The translations under genes and the position numbers were made by a program. Below the pieces are notes generated by a model. The model searched no databases, had not been told where the DNA came from, and worked only from the letters and a program-made list of their open reading frames with translations. This document shows, one piece after another, positions 1 through 6,844 of a stretch of 16,629 nucleotides of DNA (position 1 is the first letter of the stretch; every line of letters begins with the position of its first letter). The stretch lies in NCBI GenBank assembly GCA_012719315.1, contig JAAYAP010000018.1, forward strand, positions 1 to 16,629. Direction: 5' to 3'. The DNA is from Methanobacteriota archaeon. GTDB lineage: Archaea > Thermoplasmatota > Thermoplasmata > Methanomassiliicoccales > Methanomethylophilaceae.

Positions 1-1
1 C

Positions 2-838
2 ACGCTGGCGGCGCTGGGCGTCGGCATCGGCCTGTCGGTGGCGGGCGCGATCTACCAGGCGATCATCCGCAACCCGCTGGTCGACCCGTACATCATGGGC
101 GTGTCGGCCGGCGCGGGCACGGCGGCCATCGCCGTCATCGCCTTCAACTTCACCTTCTTCGGGCTGTTCGCACAGGGATCGATCTACCTGACGGCATGCG
201 CCGCCATGGTCGGCGGACTGTTCGCGTTCCTGTGCACCATGGCCTTGGCGGAGAAGTCCGGCGGGACGACCAACAGCTACGTGCTGTCCGGCGTGATCGT
301 CGGATTGGTCTTCTCCGCGGTGCAGATCATCATGCTGGTCTTCTCGGGGATGAAGGTGTCCAGTTCGCTGCTGTGGCTGTTCGGTTCGTTCTCGAACGTG
401 GTCTGGGAGCAGGTCTGGCTGGTGCTCGTCCCGGTGCTGGCGATCTCGATCGCATGCACCCGCTGGGCCAAGGAGTTCAACCTCGTCCTGCTGGGCCAGG
501 ACGAGGCACGGCAGATGGGCCTCGACGCCAAGCTGTTCAGCAGGGCGATGCTGGTGGTCGCCTCGGTGCTGACCTCGATCTGCGTGGCTTTCGTCGGCAT
601 CATCGGCTTCGTGGGATTGGTGATCCCGCATCTGTGCCGGATACTCCTGGGCGGCGACCACCGTCTGGTGCTGCCGGCGTCGATGGCTTTCGGCGGGGTG
701 CTGGTCATCGTCACCGATCTCGTCTCGAGGATGATCGTGCCTGGCTACGAGCTGCCGGTGGGAGCGATAACCACGTTGATCGGCGTTCCCGTATTCGCAT
801 ATCTGCTTGTCAAAAGGGGGAAGATGTATGAAGGATGA
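2..838 (+). CDS. FecCD/BtuC-family ABC importer permease (5' truncated)
   Basis: This is the membrane-spanning permease of a binding-protein-dependent importer for iron chelates or cobalamin. The reading frame is open from the window edge, so the true start and first helices are missing. Near the edge it shows the family's small-residue-rich helix followed by a segment like AIIRNPLVDPYIMGVSAGAG, which is characteristic of FecCD permeases, and it then runs through several long hydrophobic helices. The conserved region FVGLVIPHLCRILLGGDHR matches the cytoplasmic coupling region that contacts the ATPase. The end overlaps the next gene by 11 bases, which implies translational coupling. A substrate-binding protein probably lies upstream, outside the window. 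Substrate (siderophore, heme or corrinoid) cannot be decided from this fragment; a methanogen would have strong need for corrinoid. Confidence 0.93.
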   Translation, partial: TLAALGVGIGLSVAGAIYQAIIRNPLVDPYIMGVSAGAGTAAIAVIAFNFTFFGLFAQGSIYLTACAAMVGGLFAFLCTMALAEKSGGTTNSYVLSGVIVGLVFSAVQIIMLVFSGMKVSSSLLWLFGSFSNVVWEQVWLVLVPVLAISIACTRWAKEFNLVLLGQDEARQMGLDAKLFSRAMLVVASVLTSICVAFVGIIGFVGLVIPHLCRILLGGDHRLVLPASMAFGGVLVIVTDLVSRMIVPGYELPVGAITTLIGVPVFAYLLVKRGKMYEG

Positions 839-1634
839 TGTTCCGTTGCTGGAGGTCAGGAACCTCAGCAAGATGTACGAGGACGGCTTCTGCGCCGTCA
901 AAGATGTCAGTTATTCGTTGCCGTCGGGGTTGCTGGTCGGTCTGATCGGACCCAACGGCTGCGGGAAGACGACGATGATGAAATGCATCAACCGCATGCA
1001 CGAGTCGACGCAGGGGGAGATCCTCATCGACGGCGAACCCGTGGCGGACAAATCACCGTCGGAGATCGCCAGGGCGGTGTCCAACGTGCCCGCCGAGCTG
1101 CGGGCCTCGTTCGGCCTGACCGTCTTCGAGACGGTGATGCTGGGGAGGTATCCGCACCTGCAGAACATCTGGTGGGAGACGCATGAGGACGAGTCCCTGG
1201 TCATCGACGCTCTGGAGAAGTTCGGCGTCCTGCATCTGCAGGACCGCTCGCTGAACATGCTCTCCTCGGGCGAACGCCAGCGGGTCCTCATCGCCAAGGC
1301 GTACGTGCAGAACCCCCGGCTCATGATGGTGGACGAACCCACCTCGCATCTCGATATGAAGTACAAGCTGGAGGTCATGGAGTACCTGCGGGCCATGGTC
1401 AAGCAGGACATGACCGTGCTGGTGGCCGAGCACGACATCTCCCTGATGGCCAGATACTGCGACCTCTGCCTGATCATGAAGAAGGGGCAGCTCGTCGCCA
1501 TGGGCGATCCGAAGCGGATCATCACCGAGGAGCTCATGCAGGAGGTGTACGAGGTCAGCGCCTCGGTCGGATTCGACAAGGACGGGGAGCTGTTCGTGCT
1601 CCCCAAGAGGTACACGGGGAAGTTCACGCTCTGA
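828..1634 (+). CDS. ABC importer ATPase, FecE/BtuD type
   Basis: This is the ATP-hydrolysing subunit that powers the preceding permease. The protein has 268 residues, normal for the family. Walker A is GPNGCGKTT at residues 41-49, the ABC signature LSSGERQRV begins at 145, Walker B ends in D169-E170, and the switch histidine is H202 in AEHD. The C-terminal part resembles the iron-complex/cobalamin subfamily rather than exporters. I chose ATG at 828 because a purine-rich AAAAGGGGG ribosome-binding site sits just before it and it overlaps the permease end by 11 bases; an upstream TTG in the same frame is less likely. It is encoded in one operon with the permease. No regulator or riboswitch is visible, since the operon start is outside the window. 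Confidence 0.95.
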   Translation: MKDDVPLLEVRNLSKMYEDGFCAVKDVSYSLPSGLLVGLIGPNGCGKTTMMKCINRMHESTQGEILIDGEPVADKSPSEIARAVSNVPAELRASFGLTVFETVMLGRYPHLQNIWWETHEDESLVIDALEKFGVLHLQDRSLNMLSSGERQRVLIAKAYVQNPRLMMVDEPTSHLDMKYKLEVMEYLRAMVKQDMTVLVAEHDISLMARYCDLCLIMKKGQLVAMGDPKRIITEELMQEVYEVSASVGFDKDGELFVLPKRYTGKFTL

Positions 1635-1687
1635 GCATCGCGGGCCGCACGGGCGGACGGGAGGTTCCGGCGGCATCCGACCTCACC

Positions 1688-1696
1688 ATAAAATAT
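1688..1696 (+). promoter_or_regulatory. TATA box for the cardiolipin synthase gene
   Basis: ATAAAATAT stands about 22-30 bases before the ATG at 1718 in an otherwise GC-rich 83-base gap. At the usual archaeal spacing, transcription would start at or within a few bases of the ATG, giving a leaderless message. Assignment is by position and composition only. Confidence 0.6.
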
Positions 1697-1717
1697 CGAT
1701 ATGCCTTTCTCGGAGCG

Positions 1718-3199
1718 ATGGTCGCGCTAACTGACATGTTCTTCTCGTTCGTCGACGCCATATCGGTCATCGTCTGGCTGGTCGTGGTCGTCGATGTGGT
1801 GGCGATATTCGTCCTGCTCTTCCTGGAGCGGATGGATCCGCGATCGTTCGTGGCGTGGCTGGTGATCTTCATCTTCCTGCCGGTCCTGGGTGTGGTCCTG
1901 TATCTTTTCCTCGGTTGCACCCTGTACCGGAAGCATGTGTTCTCGCTCAAGGAGATCGAGGACGAGCGTCTGGCCGGCCAATACCTGGACGAATTCGAGA
2001 ACATCGATGCCGATCTGCAAGCCGACGACGTGGATCCGGCGATCCGCGGATTCGCCAAGGCCATACGCAACGCGGGAGGGTGGGGGTACTCCGTCAACAA
2101 CGATGTCGAGCTGATCACCGAAGGCCAGGAGAAGATGGACAGGTTGTTCGGGGATCTGAGGCAGGCGAAGGACTTCATCCTCTTCCAGTACTACATCATC
2201 CGCGATGACGAAGTGGGCAACGAGCTCATGGAGATCCTCGCGCAGAAGGCCGAGGAGGGCCTCGACGTCTATCTGCTGACCGACGCGTTCGGCAACGGCA
2301 AGGGTCCGAAGGCCGGCATCAGGAGGTTCAAGGCGGCCGGCGGGCACTTCGCGCTTTTCCACAGGCCGATCAAGCTCCTGCTCAGCCCCAAGAAGAATCA
2401 TAGGAATCATCGTAAGATCGCGATAATCGATGGTGGGATCTCATACTGCGGAGGGTACAACATCGGCCGCGAGTACATCCATCAGGGGCGGTTCGGATAC
2501 TGGCGGGACGCCTCGGTGAGGATCAGAGGCGCCGCGATCGTGCCGTTGACCCTGAGGACGGTGGCCGATTGGAACTACACGGCCAAGAAGGACCGCATAA
2601 CCGACGTCGGCAGGTTCATCTCGGACGAAGCCTACGCCAACGAAGGCACCGACCGGGTCCAGATCGTGTCCGGAGGCCCGGACACGTACAGGAACAACCC
2701 GGTGAGGCTGCAATACCTGGAGATGATCAGGCATGCCCGGAGGGTCCTGTACATAACCACGCCGTACATCACGCCCGACGGCATGATCACCGAGTGCATC
2801 AAGTGTGCTGCCATCGCCGGCGTGGATACAAGGGTGATCATCCCCGCGGTCGGCGATCACATCTTCGTGCATTGGAACACCCTGTCCGCGGCCAACGAGT
2901 TGATGAGGTACGGGGTGAGGGTGTATCTGCATCAGAACGGATTCAACCATGCGAAGACGATCATCTGCGACGAGACCTTCCTCTCCGTGGGTTCGGCCAA
3001 CATGGACGACCGCTCCCTGAACCTCAACTTCGAGACCAACGCGATGATCTACTCCCGGTCGGCACGCGACGAGATGCACAGGATGTTCATGCACGATCTG
3101 GATTACTGCACCGAATACTCCTGCGAGGAGTACGAGAGCATGCCGTTCAAGTACAAGGTCCGCACCAAGATCTCATACTTCTTCAAGCTGATCAGCTAA
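1718..3199 (+). CDS. cls: Cardiolipin synthase-type phospholipase D protein
   Basis: This is a membrane phospholipase D superfamily enzyme of the cardiolipin synthase group, which joins two phospholipids to form a dimeric lipid. In archaea the product would be a dimeric ether lipid (archaeal cardiolipin synthases of this family are known). The 493 residues match the usual size. Two hydrophobic helices at about residues 10-36 and 45-66 anchor the N-terminus. Both catalytic HxKx4D motifs are intact: H231-K233-D238 within HRKIAIIDGG, and H411-K413-D418 within HAKTIICD followed by GSANMDDRS. The start is the first ATG after a TATA box at 1688, giving a leaderless message; an in-frame ATG at 1736 is an alternative. 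It runs toward the NfeD gene, with only 28 bases between the two stops. Substrate assignment is by family. Confidence 0.9.
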   Translation: MVALTDMFFSFVDAISVIVWLVVVVDVVAIFVLLFLERMDPRSFVAWLVIFIFLPVLGVVLYLFLGCTLYRKHVFSLKEIEDERLAGQYLDEFENIDADLQADDVDPAIRGFAKAIRNAGGWGYSVNNDVELITEGQEKMDRLFGDLRQAKDFILFQYYIIRDDEVGNELMEILAQKAEEGLDVYLLTDAFGNGKGPKAGIRRFKAAGGHFALFHRPIKLLLSPKKNHRNHRKIAIIDGGISYCGGYNIGREYIHQGRFGYWRDASVRIRGAAIVPLTLRTVADWNYTAKKDRITDVGRFISDEAYANEGTDRVQIVSGGPDTYRNNPVRLQYLEMIRHARRVLYITTPYITPDGMITECIKCAAIAGVDTRVIIPAVGDHIFVHWNTLSAANELMRYGVRVYLHQNGFNHAKTIICDETFLSVGSANMDDRSLNLNFETNAMIYSRSARDEMHRMFMHDLDYCTEYSCEEYESMPFKYKVRTKISYFFKLIS

Positions 3200-3227
3200 T
3201 CCCGCTGTCCGCATACGCAGATCCCGT

Positions 3228-3671
3228 TCAGAGTCTCCGTACACGCACGTGCACGCCCGAGGCCGCATACACGACCACTTCCTCGTCGACGTCGATCTCC
3301 TCGTCGGCGCCGGCGCTCCAGACATCGTTGCCGATCCTGACCTTGCCCCTGATGTTGTCAGGCACGACCTTGACGGTGACGGTGCCCTTCTTGCCGACGA
3401 GCGAATCCACCACGGTCGTCGACGGGGGTTCGGGTCTGCCGATGTGCTTGTACGCGAAGATCGTCACCACCGTGGCCGGCACCGCGATGGCGAGTGTGAC
3501 GACGGGGAGCTTCCAGGATACCAGGAAATCGGGGTAGATCAGGCCGATGAGTCCGATGACCAGGATCACGGTCCCCGGCACGATCATGTAGATGCCCGGG
3601 CTGAATGCCTCGGCTAAGACCAATAATATGCCGAGCACGATGAGCACCAATGCGATGTATGTAGGGTCCAC
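3228..3671 (-). CDS. NfeD-like membrane protein with OB-fold tail
   Basis: This 147-residue protein has three hydrophobic helices (about residues 5-24, 28-46 and 54-75) followed by a soluble beta-rich domain from about 85 onward. That domain has the pattern LVGKKGTV, then GKVRIGNDVWSA, then a final VHVRVRRL, which is the NfeD C-terminal OB fold. It is the short NfeD form without the ClpP-like protease domain. NfeD proteins are typically paired with SPFH proteins and are thought to support membrane microdomain scaffolds; an SPFH gene lies just upstream on the same strand. The start is GTG at 3669-3671, the only good candidate before the first helix. A TATA-like element and a hairpin in the 85-base gap suggest it can be transcribed separately from its SPFH partner. 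Confidence 0.9.
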   Translation of the reverse strand: MDPTYIALVLIVLGILLVLAEAFSPGIYMIVPGTVILVIGLIGLIYPDFLVSWKLPVVTLAIAVPATVVTIFAYKHIGRPEPPSTTVVDSLVGKKGTVTVKVVPDNIRGKVRIGNDVWSAGADEEIDVDEEVVVYAASGVHVRVRRL

Positions 3672-3693
3672 GTGCGGATATCGACTACAAAAT

Positions 3694-3704
3694 ACTTAAA
3701 ATAT
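3694..3704 (-). promoter_or_regulatory. TATA-like element for the NfeD gene
   Basis: On the minus strand this reads ATATTTTAAGT. It lies about 23-33 bases before the GTG start at 3671, the spacing expected for a leaderless or nearly leaderless archaeal message. It lies directly after the hairpin that follows the SPFH gene. Confidence 0.5.
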
Positions 3705-3712
3705 GGTAAAGA

Positions 3713-3736
3713 GCCGCATCCCTCGCGGGATGCGGC
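3713..3736 (-). terminator. Perfect 10-bp hairpin between SPFH and NfeD genes
   Basis: GCCGCATCCC, a four-base loop, and GGGATGCGGC form a perfect stem 20 bases past the SPFH stop codon. On the minus strand it is followed by TCTTT and an A/T-rich stretch. It could terminate or attenuate SPFH transcription, or stabilise the 3' end of that message. Archaeal terminators usually depend on U-tracts more than hairpins, so function is uncertain, but the symmetry is exact. Confidence 0.55.
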
Positions 3737-3756
3737 GGTTTTCCGAGATCGGTCGC

Positions 3757-4839
3757 TCAGTCCTTGACGGCCTTGGCGATGAGGTTGGATTCGCTGATCT
3801 CGTTCTCGACGATCTTCTTGATCTCCTCGGTCTCGCGCCGGATATCCTCCAACTGGGGGATCTTCCCGAGGATCTCGTCGGGGTCCCCGATGTCGCGTCT
3901 CACGCTGTCCGTGTCGGAGATGGCGCGGTCGGGCACCTTCTGCGCCGAGCCCATGTAGTCGGAGATGCCGTCGACGAGCCTGGTGAGTTCCAGCGGGAAG
4001 AAGATCTTCGAGGATTCGCCCTCGCCCACCTTCTTGAGCGTCTCCATGGACAGCACCGAGAGCGCCTTGGAATCCATGGACGCGGCTCCCACCGAGAGGA
4101 TGCGGAGCTTCTGCGCGTCGCCCTGCCCCTCGAGTATCGTCGCCAGCCGCTTGCCTTCGGCCTCGAGGATCATCGATTGCCGCAGACCCTCGGCCTCGAG
4201 GATCCTCGCCTTCTTCTTGCCTTCGGCCTCGAGGATGGCCGCGCGCTTCTGACCGTCCGCTTCGAGGATGGCCGCACGCCTCTTCCTCTCGGCGGAGGTC
4301 TGGTCCTCCATCGATGCCTTGACCTTGGATGCGGGATCGACCTCCTTGATCTCGACCGTCTCGACCCTGACGCCCCACTTGTCGGTGCTCTCGTCGAGGA
4401 TGTCCCTCAGCTGCACGTTGATCCTCTCCCTGCTGGAGAGGATCTCGTCGAGCTCCATCTCGCCGATGACCGAACGCAGCGTCGTCTGCGCGAGGTTGAC
4501 CGTGGCGAGGCGGTAGTTGGTGACTTCGAAGAAAGCGTTCTTCGGATCGGTGACCTTGATGTAGATGATCGCGTCGACATTCACGGGAGAGTTGTCCTTG
4601 GTGATGACCTCCTGTTTGGGGACATCCATGACCTCCGTACGCAGATCCATCTTCACGACCTGGTTTATGAGCGGGAAGACGACATTCAGGCCTTGGTTCA
4701 AGATGCGGATGTATTTACCGAGCCGCATGTAGATCGCCTGCTCGTACGGCTGGACGATCTTGACGCCGCTGAAGGCGAAGATCCCCACAGCCAGGACCAG
4801 CAGGATTGTGATTGTTGTAAGCAGTGATTCCATTCCCAT
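3757..4839 (-). CDS. SPFH/Band 7 (stomatin-like) membrane scaffold protein
   Basis: This 360-residue protein belongs to the stomatin/slipin branch of the SPFH family, which forms oligomers on membranes and organises microdomains or nearby proteases. One N-terminal helix (about residues 6-24) anchors it. The Band 7 domain follows at about 25-185, with typical segments such as IVQPYEQAIYMRLGKY and KVTDP, and a region ending near VEIKEVDPA. Residues 191-240 form five copies of an ILEAEG-type unit spaced exactly 11 residues apart (I191, I202, I213, I224, I235), a hendecad coiled coil. The tail continues to about 360 and is charged. ATG at 4839 is used; the ATG two codons later is also possible. 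The NfeD partner follows on the same strand after a hairpin. A TATA box lies upstream at 4874-4883. Confidence 0.93.
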   Translation of the reverse strand: MGMESLLTTITILLVLAVGIFAFSGVKIVQPYEQAIYMRLGKYIRILNQGLNVVFPLINQVVKMDLRTEVMDVPKQEVITKDNSPVNVDAIIYIKVTDPKNAFFEVTNYRLATVNLAQTTLRSVIGEMELDEILSSRERINVQLRDILDESTDKWGVRVETVEIKEVDPASKVKASMEDQTSAERKRRAAILEADGQKRAAILEAEGKKKARILEAEGLRQSMILEAEGKRLATILEGQGDAQKLRILSVGAASMDSKALSVLSMETLKKVGEGESSKIFFPLELTRLVDGISDYMGSAQKVPDRAISDTDSVRRDIGDPDEILGKIPQLEDIRRETEEIKKIVENEISESNLIAKAVKD

Positions 4840-4873
4840 GATTCAAAACCTGAGCAGTCATAGGTGTTTTTCA

Positions 4874-4883
4874 CTATAATATG
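4874..4883 (-). promoter_or_regulatory. TATA box for the SPFH gene
   Basis: On the minus strand this reads CATATTATAG, 35-44 bases before the ATG, giving a leader of roughly 14 bases. Just downstream, at 4860-4877, an imperfect inverted repeat (ATAGGTG, five T, CACTAT) overlaps the TATA edge and could hold a regulator; that part is weak. Confidence 0.6.
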
Positions 4884-4959
4884 CTGTCTGAGACACCCCT
4901 CCCCGAATGCCGCCCGAATGCCGCCGGCGGATACGGGAGGCTTCGGACAGACCTAACCG

Positions 4960-4967
4960 ATTATATC
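4960..4967 (+). promoter_or_regulatory. TATA box for the DUF454 gene
   Basis: ATTATATC lies about 25-32 bases before the ATG at 4992 in a GC-rich gap, implying a message that starts at or just before the start codon. It helps choose 4992 over the upstream in-frame ATG at 4881. Confidence 0.55.
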
Positions 4968-4991
4968 CCCGTACCTGTTCGGACATGCAGG

Positions 4992-5486
4992 ATGAACATC
5001 AGAAACGCCTTGTTGACGCTCGCGGGATCCGTGCTGGTCGCGCTCGGGGTGATCGGGATCTTCCTGCCTCTCCTGCCGACGACCCCCTTCCTGATCCTGG
5101 CCGCGATGGCCTTCAGCGCGGGGAACGAGAAGATGTACGACCGTCTGATGCGGACCAGGCACGTCGGGGAGTACATCCGCAACTACCGTGACGGCACGGG
5201 GGTGTCGAAGTCGACGAAGATCCTGAGCCTGGCCTACCTGTGGGCGTTCCTGGCGTTGTCCGCCTACTTCATGCGCGATGAGATCTGGGTGCTGGCGATC
5301 CTCGCGGTCGTGGGGATCTCCGTGACCGCGCACGTGGCCATGTTGAGAGGTGCGCTCCCCGTCATGCCGGAGGGCGACCGTGACGGCGATGCCGGAGAAC
5401 CGCAGGCCGACGGAATGCGGGAACCTTCCCGGATCAGACGCTGTCGCGATGCTTCCCGGTCACGGCCTCCGGCACGATCTCGATGA
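4992..5486 (+). CDS. DUF454 (YbaN-like) small inner-membrane protein
   Basis: This is a DUF454 family membrane protein of unknown function. The family signature is clear at residues 20-38: GVIGIFLPLLPTTPFLILA. Hydrophobic helices lie at about residues 6-24, 26-43, 78-93 and 98-117. The family usually ends near residue 120-125; this protein continues to 164 with a charged, arginine-rich tail (after about residue 126) that has no hydrophobic or domain pattern. The last 53 bases of that tail lie antisense over the end of the next, convergent gene, so the extension may simply be read-through after loss of an earlier stop. ATG at 4992 was chosen because it begins directly before the first helix and follows a TATA box at the right distance. 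Confidence 0.85.
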   Translation: MNIRNALLTLAGSVLVALGVIGIFLPLLPTTPFLILAAMAFSAGNEKMYDRLMRTRHVGEYIRNYRDGTGVSKSTKILSLAYLWAFLALSAYFMRDEIWVLAILAVVGISVTAHVAMLRGALPVMPEGDRDGDAGEPQADGMREPSRIRRCRDASRSRPPARSR

Positions 5487-5880
5487 GCCCCAGCTTGCTG
5501 ACCAGCTCCGGAGTCACCTTCCGGTCCTTCCTCTGCTTCCTGTAGATCTTCCCGAGGGCCTCCATCTTCTCGGATTCCTCCTCGATCATCCTCCCTCTGC
5601 CCTTGAAGACGGCGCTCTGGAATCCCGTGCGGTGCCGGGCCCCGTCGATATGGAAGTGCATGTCGATCACGGCGAGGCTGCAGGTCGGATTGCGTTGCAC
5701 ATTGGAGATCTTGCGGCCGCAGGGACGGCTCTGCATGTACACGTTGCCGTCGATGATCAGGTAATGCATGGGCACGGCATGGGGGGTGCCGTCCTCGTTC
5801 ACGGTGGCGAAGATGCCGATGGATTCCTCTTCCAGGAGCTCCAGGGCCTCCTCTTCGGTCAGATCGTATTCGTGGAACAT
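5434..5880 (-). CDS. Pyridoxamine 5'-phosphate oxidase-like (Nim-type) flavin-barrel protein
   Basis: This 148-residue protein belongs to the split-barrel flavin-binding superfamily. Its strands IGIFATVNEDGTPHAVPMHY, then NVYMQS and GRKISNVQRNPTCSLAVID, follow the pattern of NimA-like reductases, which bind FMN and in some bacteria reduce nitroimidazoles. Some relatives bind heme instead, so the cofactor and reaction are not fixed. I start it at ATG 5878-5880: the N-terminus MFHEYDLTEEEAL is typical, and the longer in-frame extension upstream is basic, shadow-like sequence that crosses the promoter. A TATA-like AGATTAATCC lies about 30 bases before the start, and an unusual cluster of inverted repeats lies directly upstream of that. 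Its 3' end overlaps the DUF454 tail by 53 bases. Confidence 0.88.
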   Translation of the reverse strand: MFHEYDLTEEEALELLEEESIGIFATVNEDGTPHAVPMHYLIIDGNVYMQSRPCGRKISNVQRNPTCSLAVIDMHFHIDGARHRTGFQSAVFKGRGRMIEEESEKMEALGKIYRKQRKDRKVTPELVSKLGLIEIVPEAVTGKHRDSV

Positions 5881-5909
5881 GTCGCTCACGATGCAGATGG
5901 CTGTCCAAC

Positions 5910-5920
5910 GGATTAATCTA
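5910..5920 (-). promoter_or_regulatory. TATA-like element for the Nim-like gene
   Basis: On the minus strand this reads TAGATTAATCC, 30-40 bases before the ATG at 5880. It abuts the inverted-repeat cluster at 5921-5948, so a protein bound there would touch the BRE/TATA region. Confidence 0.45.
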
Positions 5921-5948
5921 CCTGTTTCGCGACGGAACAGGCTGTTCC
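5921..5948. promoter_or_regulatory. Candidate operator: three CTGTTYC half-sites
   Basis: GGAACAG, one G, CTGTTCC (5934-5948) is a perfect 15-bp inverted repeat. A third half-site, CCTGTTTCG (5921-5929), pairs as an inverted repeat with CGGAACAGG (5933-5941) with one mismatch. The middle half-site can therefore dimerise with either neighbour. The cluster lies immediately upstream of the TATA-like element of the Nim-like gene and between two divergent genes. This geometry suits a dimeric transcription factor (for example a MarR, ArsR or TetR type). The motif is not repeated elsewhere in the window as far as I can see. Confidence 0.5.
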
Positions 5949-6015
5949 TCAATATCATTAAATCTACGGATGCCGCTATCGGAGCCGAGTGCAGAGGCGG
6001 GGTCCGCACAGACTG

Positions 6016-6023
6016 CGTATATG
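6016..6023 (+). promoter_or_regulatory. TATA-like element before the three-helix membrane protein
   Basis: CGTATATG lies 35-42 bases before the TTG at 6058 and would place the transcript start near 6044, right at the GGGAGAGG ribosome-binding site. Modest match. Confidence 0.35.
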
Positions 6024-6057
6024 CTGATCGCGACCGCGGCACAGGGAGAGGACCGGT

Positions 6058-6759
6058 TTGACCGGCAGAGTCGATCGCAGGAGCAGATGGAGATTAGGCA
6101 AAGGCAGGATCGCCACCCGCAGAGAATACGAGATCGCGGGATTCAGGTCCCCGAATTACACGGGGCGGGCGTTCGACGTCGAAGGCGACCCCTTCGGGGA
6201 GGTGCACCCGAGGCAGATGAAAGCGCATGCCGACGGTTTCTACGACACGCCCTTCTCCGAGCACTTGGAAAGCATGGATCCCGACACGCGGGCCGACTAC
6301 CGCAACGAGATCGTCAGGCAGGTCGATCTGGAGATGCAGAAACACGGGGTGGCCCTGCAGCGGCTCGGCATCCTCGTCGGATTCACCTCGGTGATCCTGA
6401 TCCAGGCCCTGGTCTTCCTGGCTTCCGAGTCCTGGGCGCACCCTGCGGTCACAGCCGTGTACGCGATAGGGACAGCCATCCTCTTCTCGGCCTGCCTCGA
6501 CGGCGTGCTCGTCCTGATCTCCCGGAAGCTCGCGACCCCGTCTTCGGGCGCGCACGCTTGGGACCTGGAAGATCTGGTGCGTTCGGGCGATCACGGATCG
6601 TTGTCCGACGTGATCGAGCTGGAGCTGTACCGGTCGATCGACACCGCGTTGATCGCCAACCACGGCATAAACAACCAGATCGGCCTGATCGGCAAATGGC
6701 TGATCGTCGGCCTGTCCGTCATCATCGTCTCGTTGGCGATGGAGTTCCTAGTCTTCTGA
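6058..6759 (+). CDS. Unrecognised membrane protein with three helices
   Basis: I do not recognise the family of this 233-residue protein. The N-terminal 100 residues are soluble and charged, beginning with a strongly basic stretch. Helices lie at about residues 103-122, 130-155 and 210-231, the last running nearly to the C-terminus. Between the second and third is an acidic soluble segment of about 55 residues with SDVIELELYRSIDTALIANHG at about 183-203. The start is unusual: TTG at 6058, five bases after GGGAGAGGA. An in-frame stop lies at 6025-6027 and the first in-frame ATG is only at residue 54, so TTG is the best choice; a shorter form from that ATG is possible. The nuclease gene follows 85 bases later on the same strand, which may make a two-gene unit. 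Real coding is supported by the long open frame and helix pattern. Confidence 0.75.
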   Translation: MTGRVDRRSRWRLGKGRIATRREYEIAGFRSPNYTGRAFDVEGDPFGEVHPRQMKAHADGFYDTPFSEHLESMDPDTRADYRNEIVRQVDLEMQKHGVALQRLGILVGFTSVILIQALVFLASESWAHPAVTAVYAIGTAILFSACLDGVLVLISRKLATPSSGAHAWDLEDLVRSGDHGSLSDVIELELYRSIDTALIANHGINNQIGLIGKWLIVGLSVIIVSLAMEFLVF

Positions 6760-6844
6760 GCACGCGCCGGGGCCCGCCGTGCGCACTGTGACGGACTGCC
6801 GTCCCACAGCAAACGATATCCGTCCCGAAGCCGATGGCGGTGCG

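Noticed and set aside
3703..4827. Long plus-strand open frame antisense to the SPFH gene
   Set aside because: It mirrors the SPFH gene in a GC-rich genome, is rich in D, L, R and G with no domain pattern, and has no promoter or ribosome-binding site; the SPFH frame is clearly the real one.
4903..4925. Short direct repeat CCGAATGCCGC copied twice in tandem
   Set aside because: Only two short GC-rich copies, not symmetric and not placed at a promoter element; probably chance or minor slippage.
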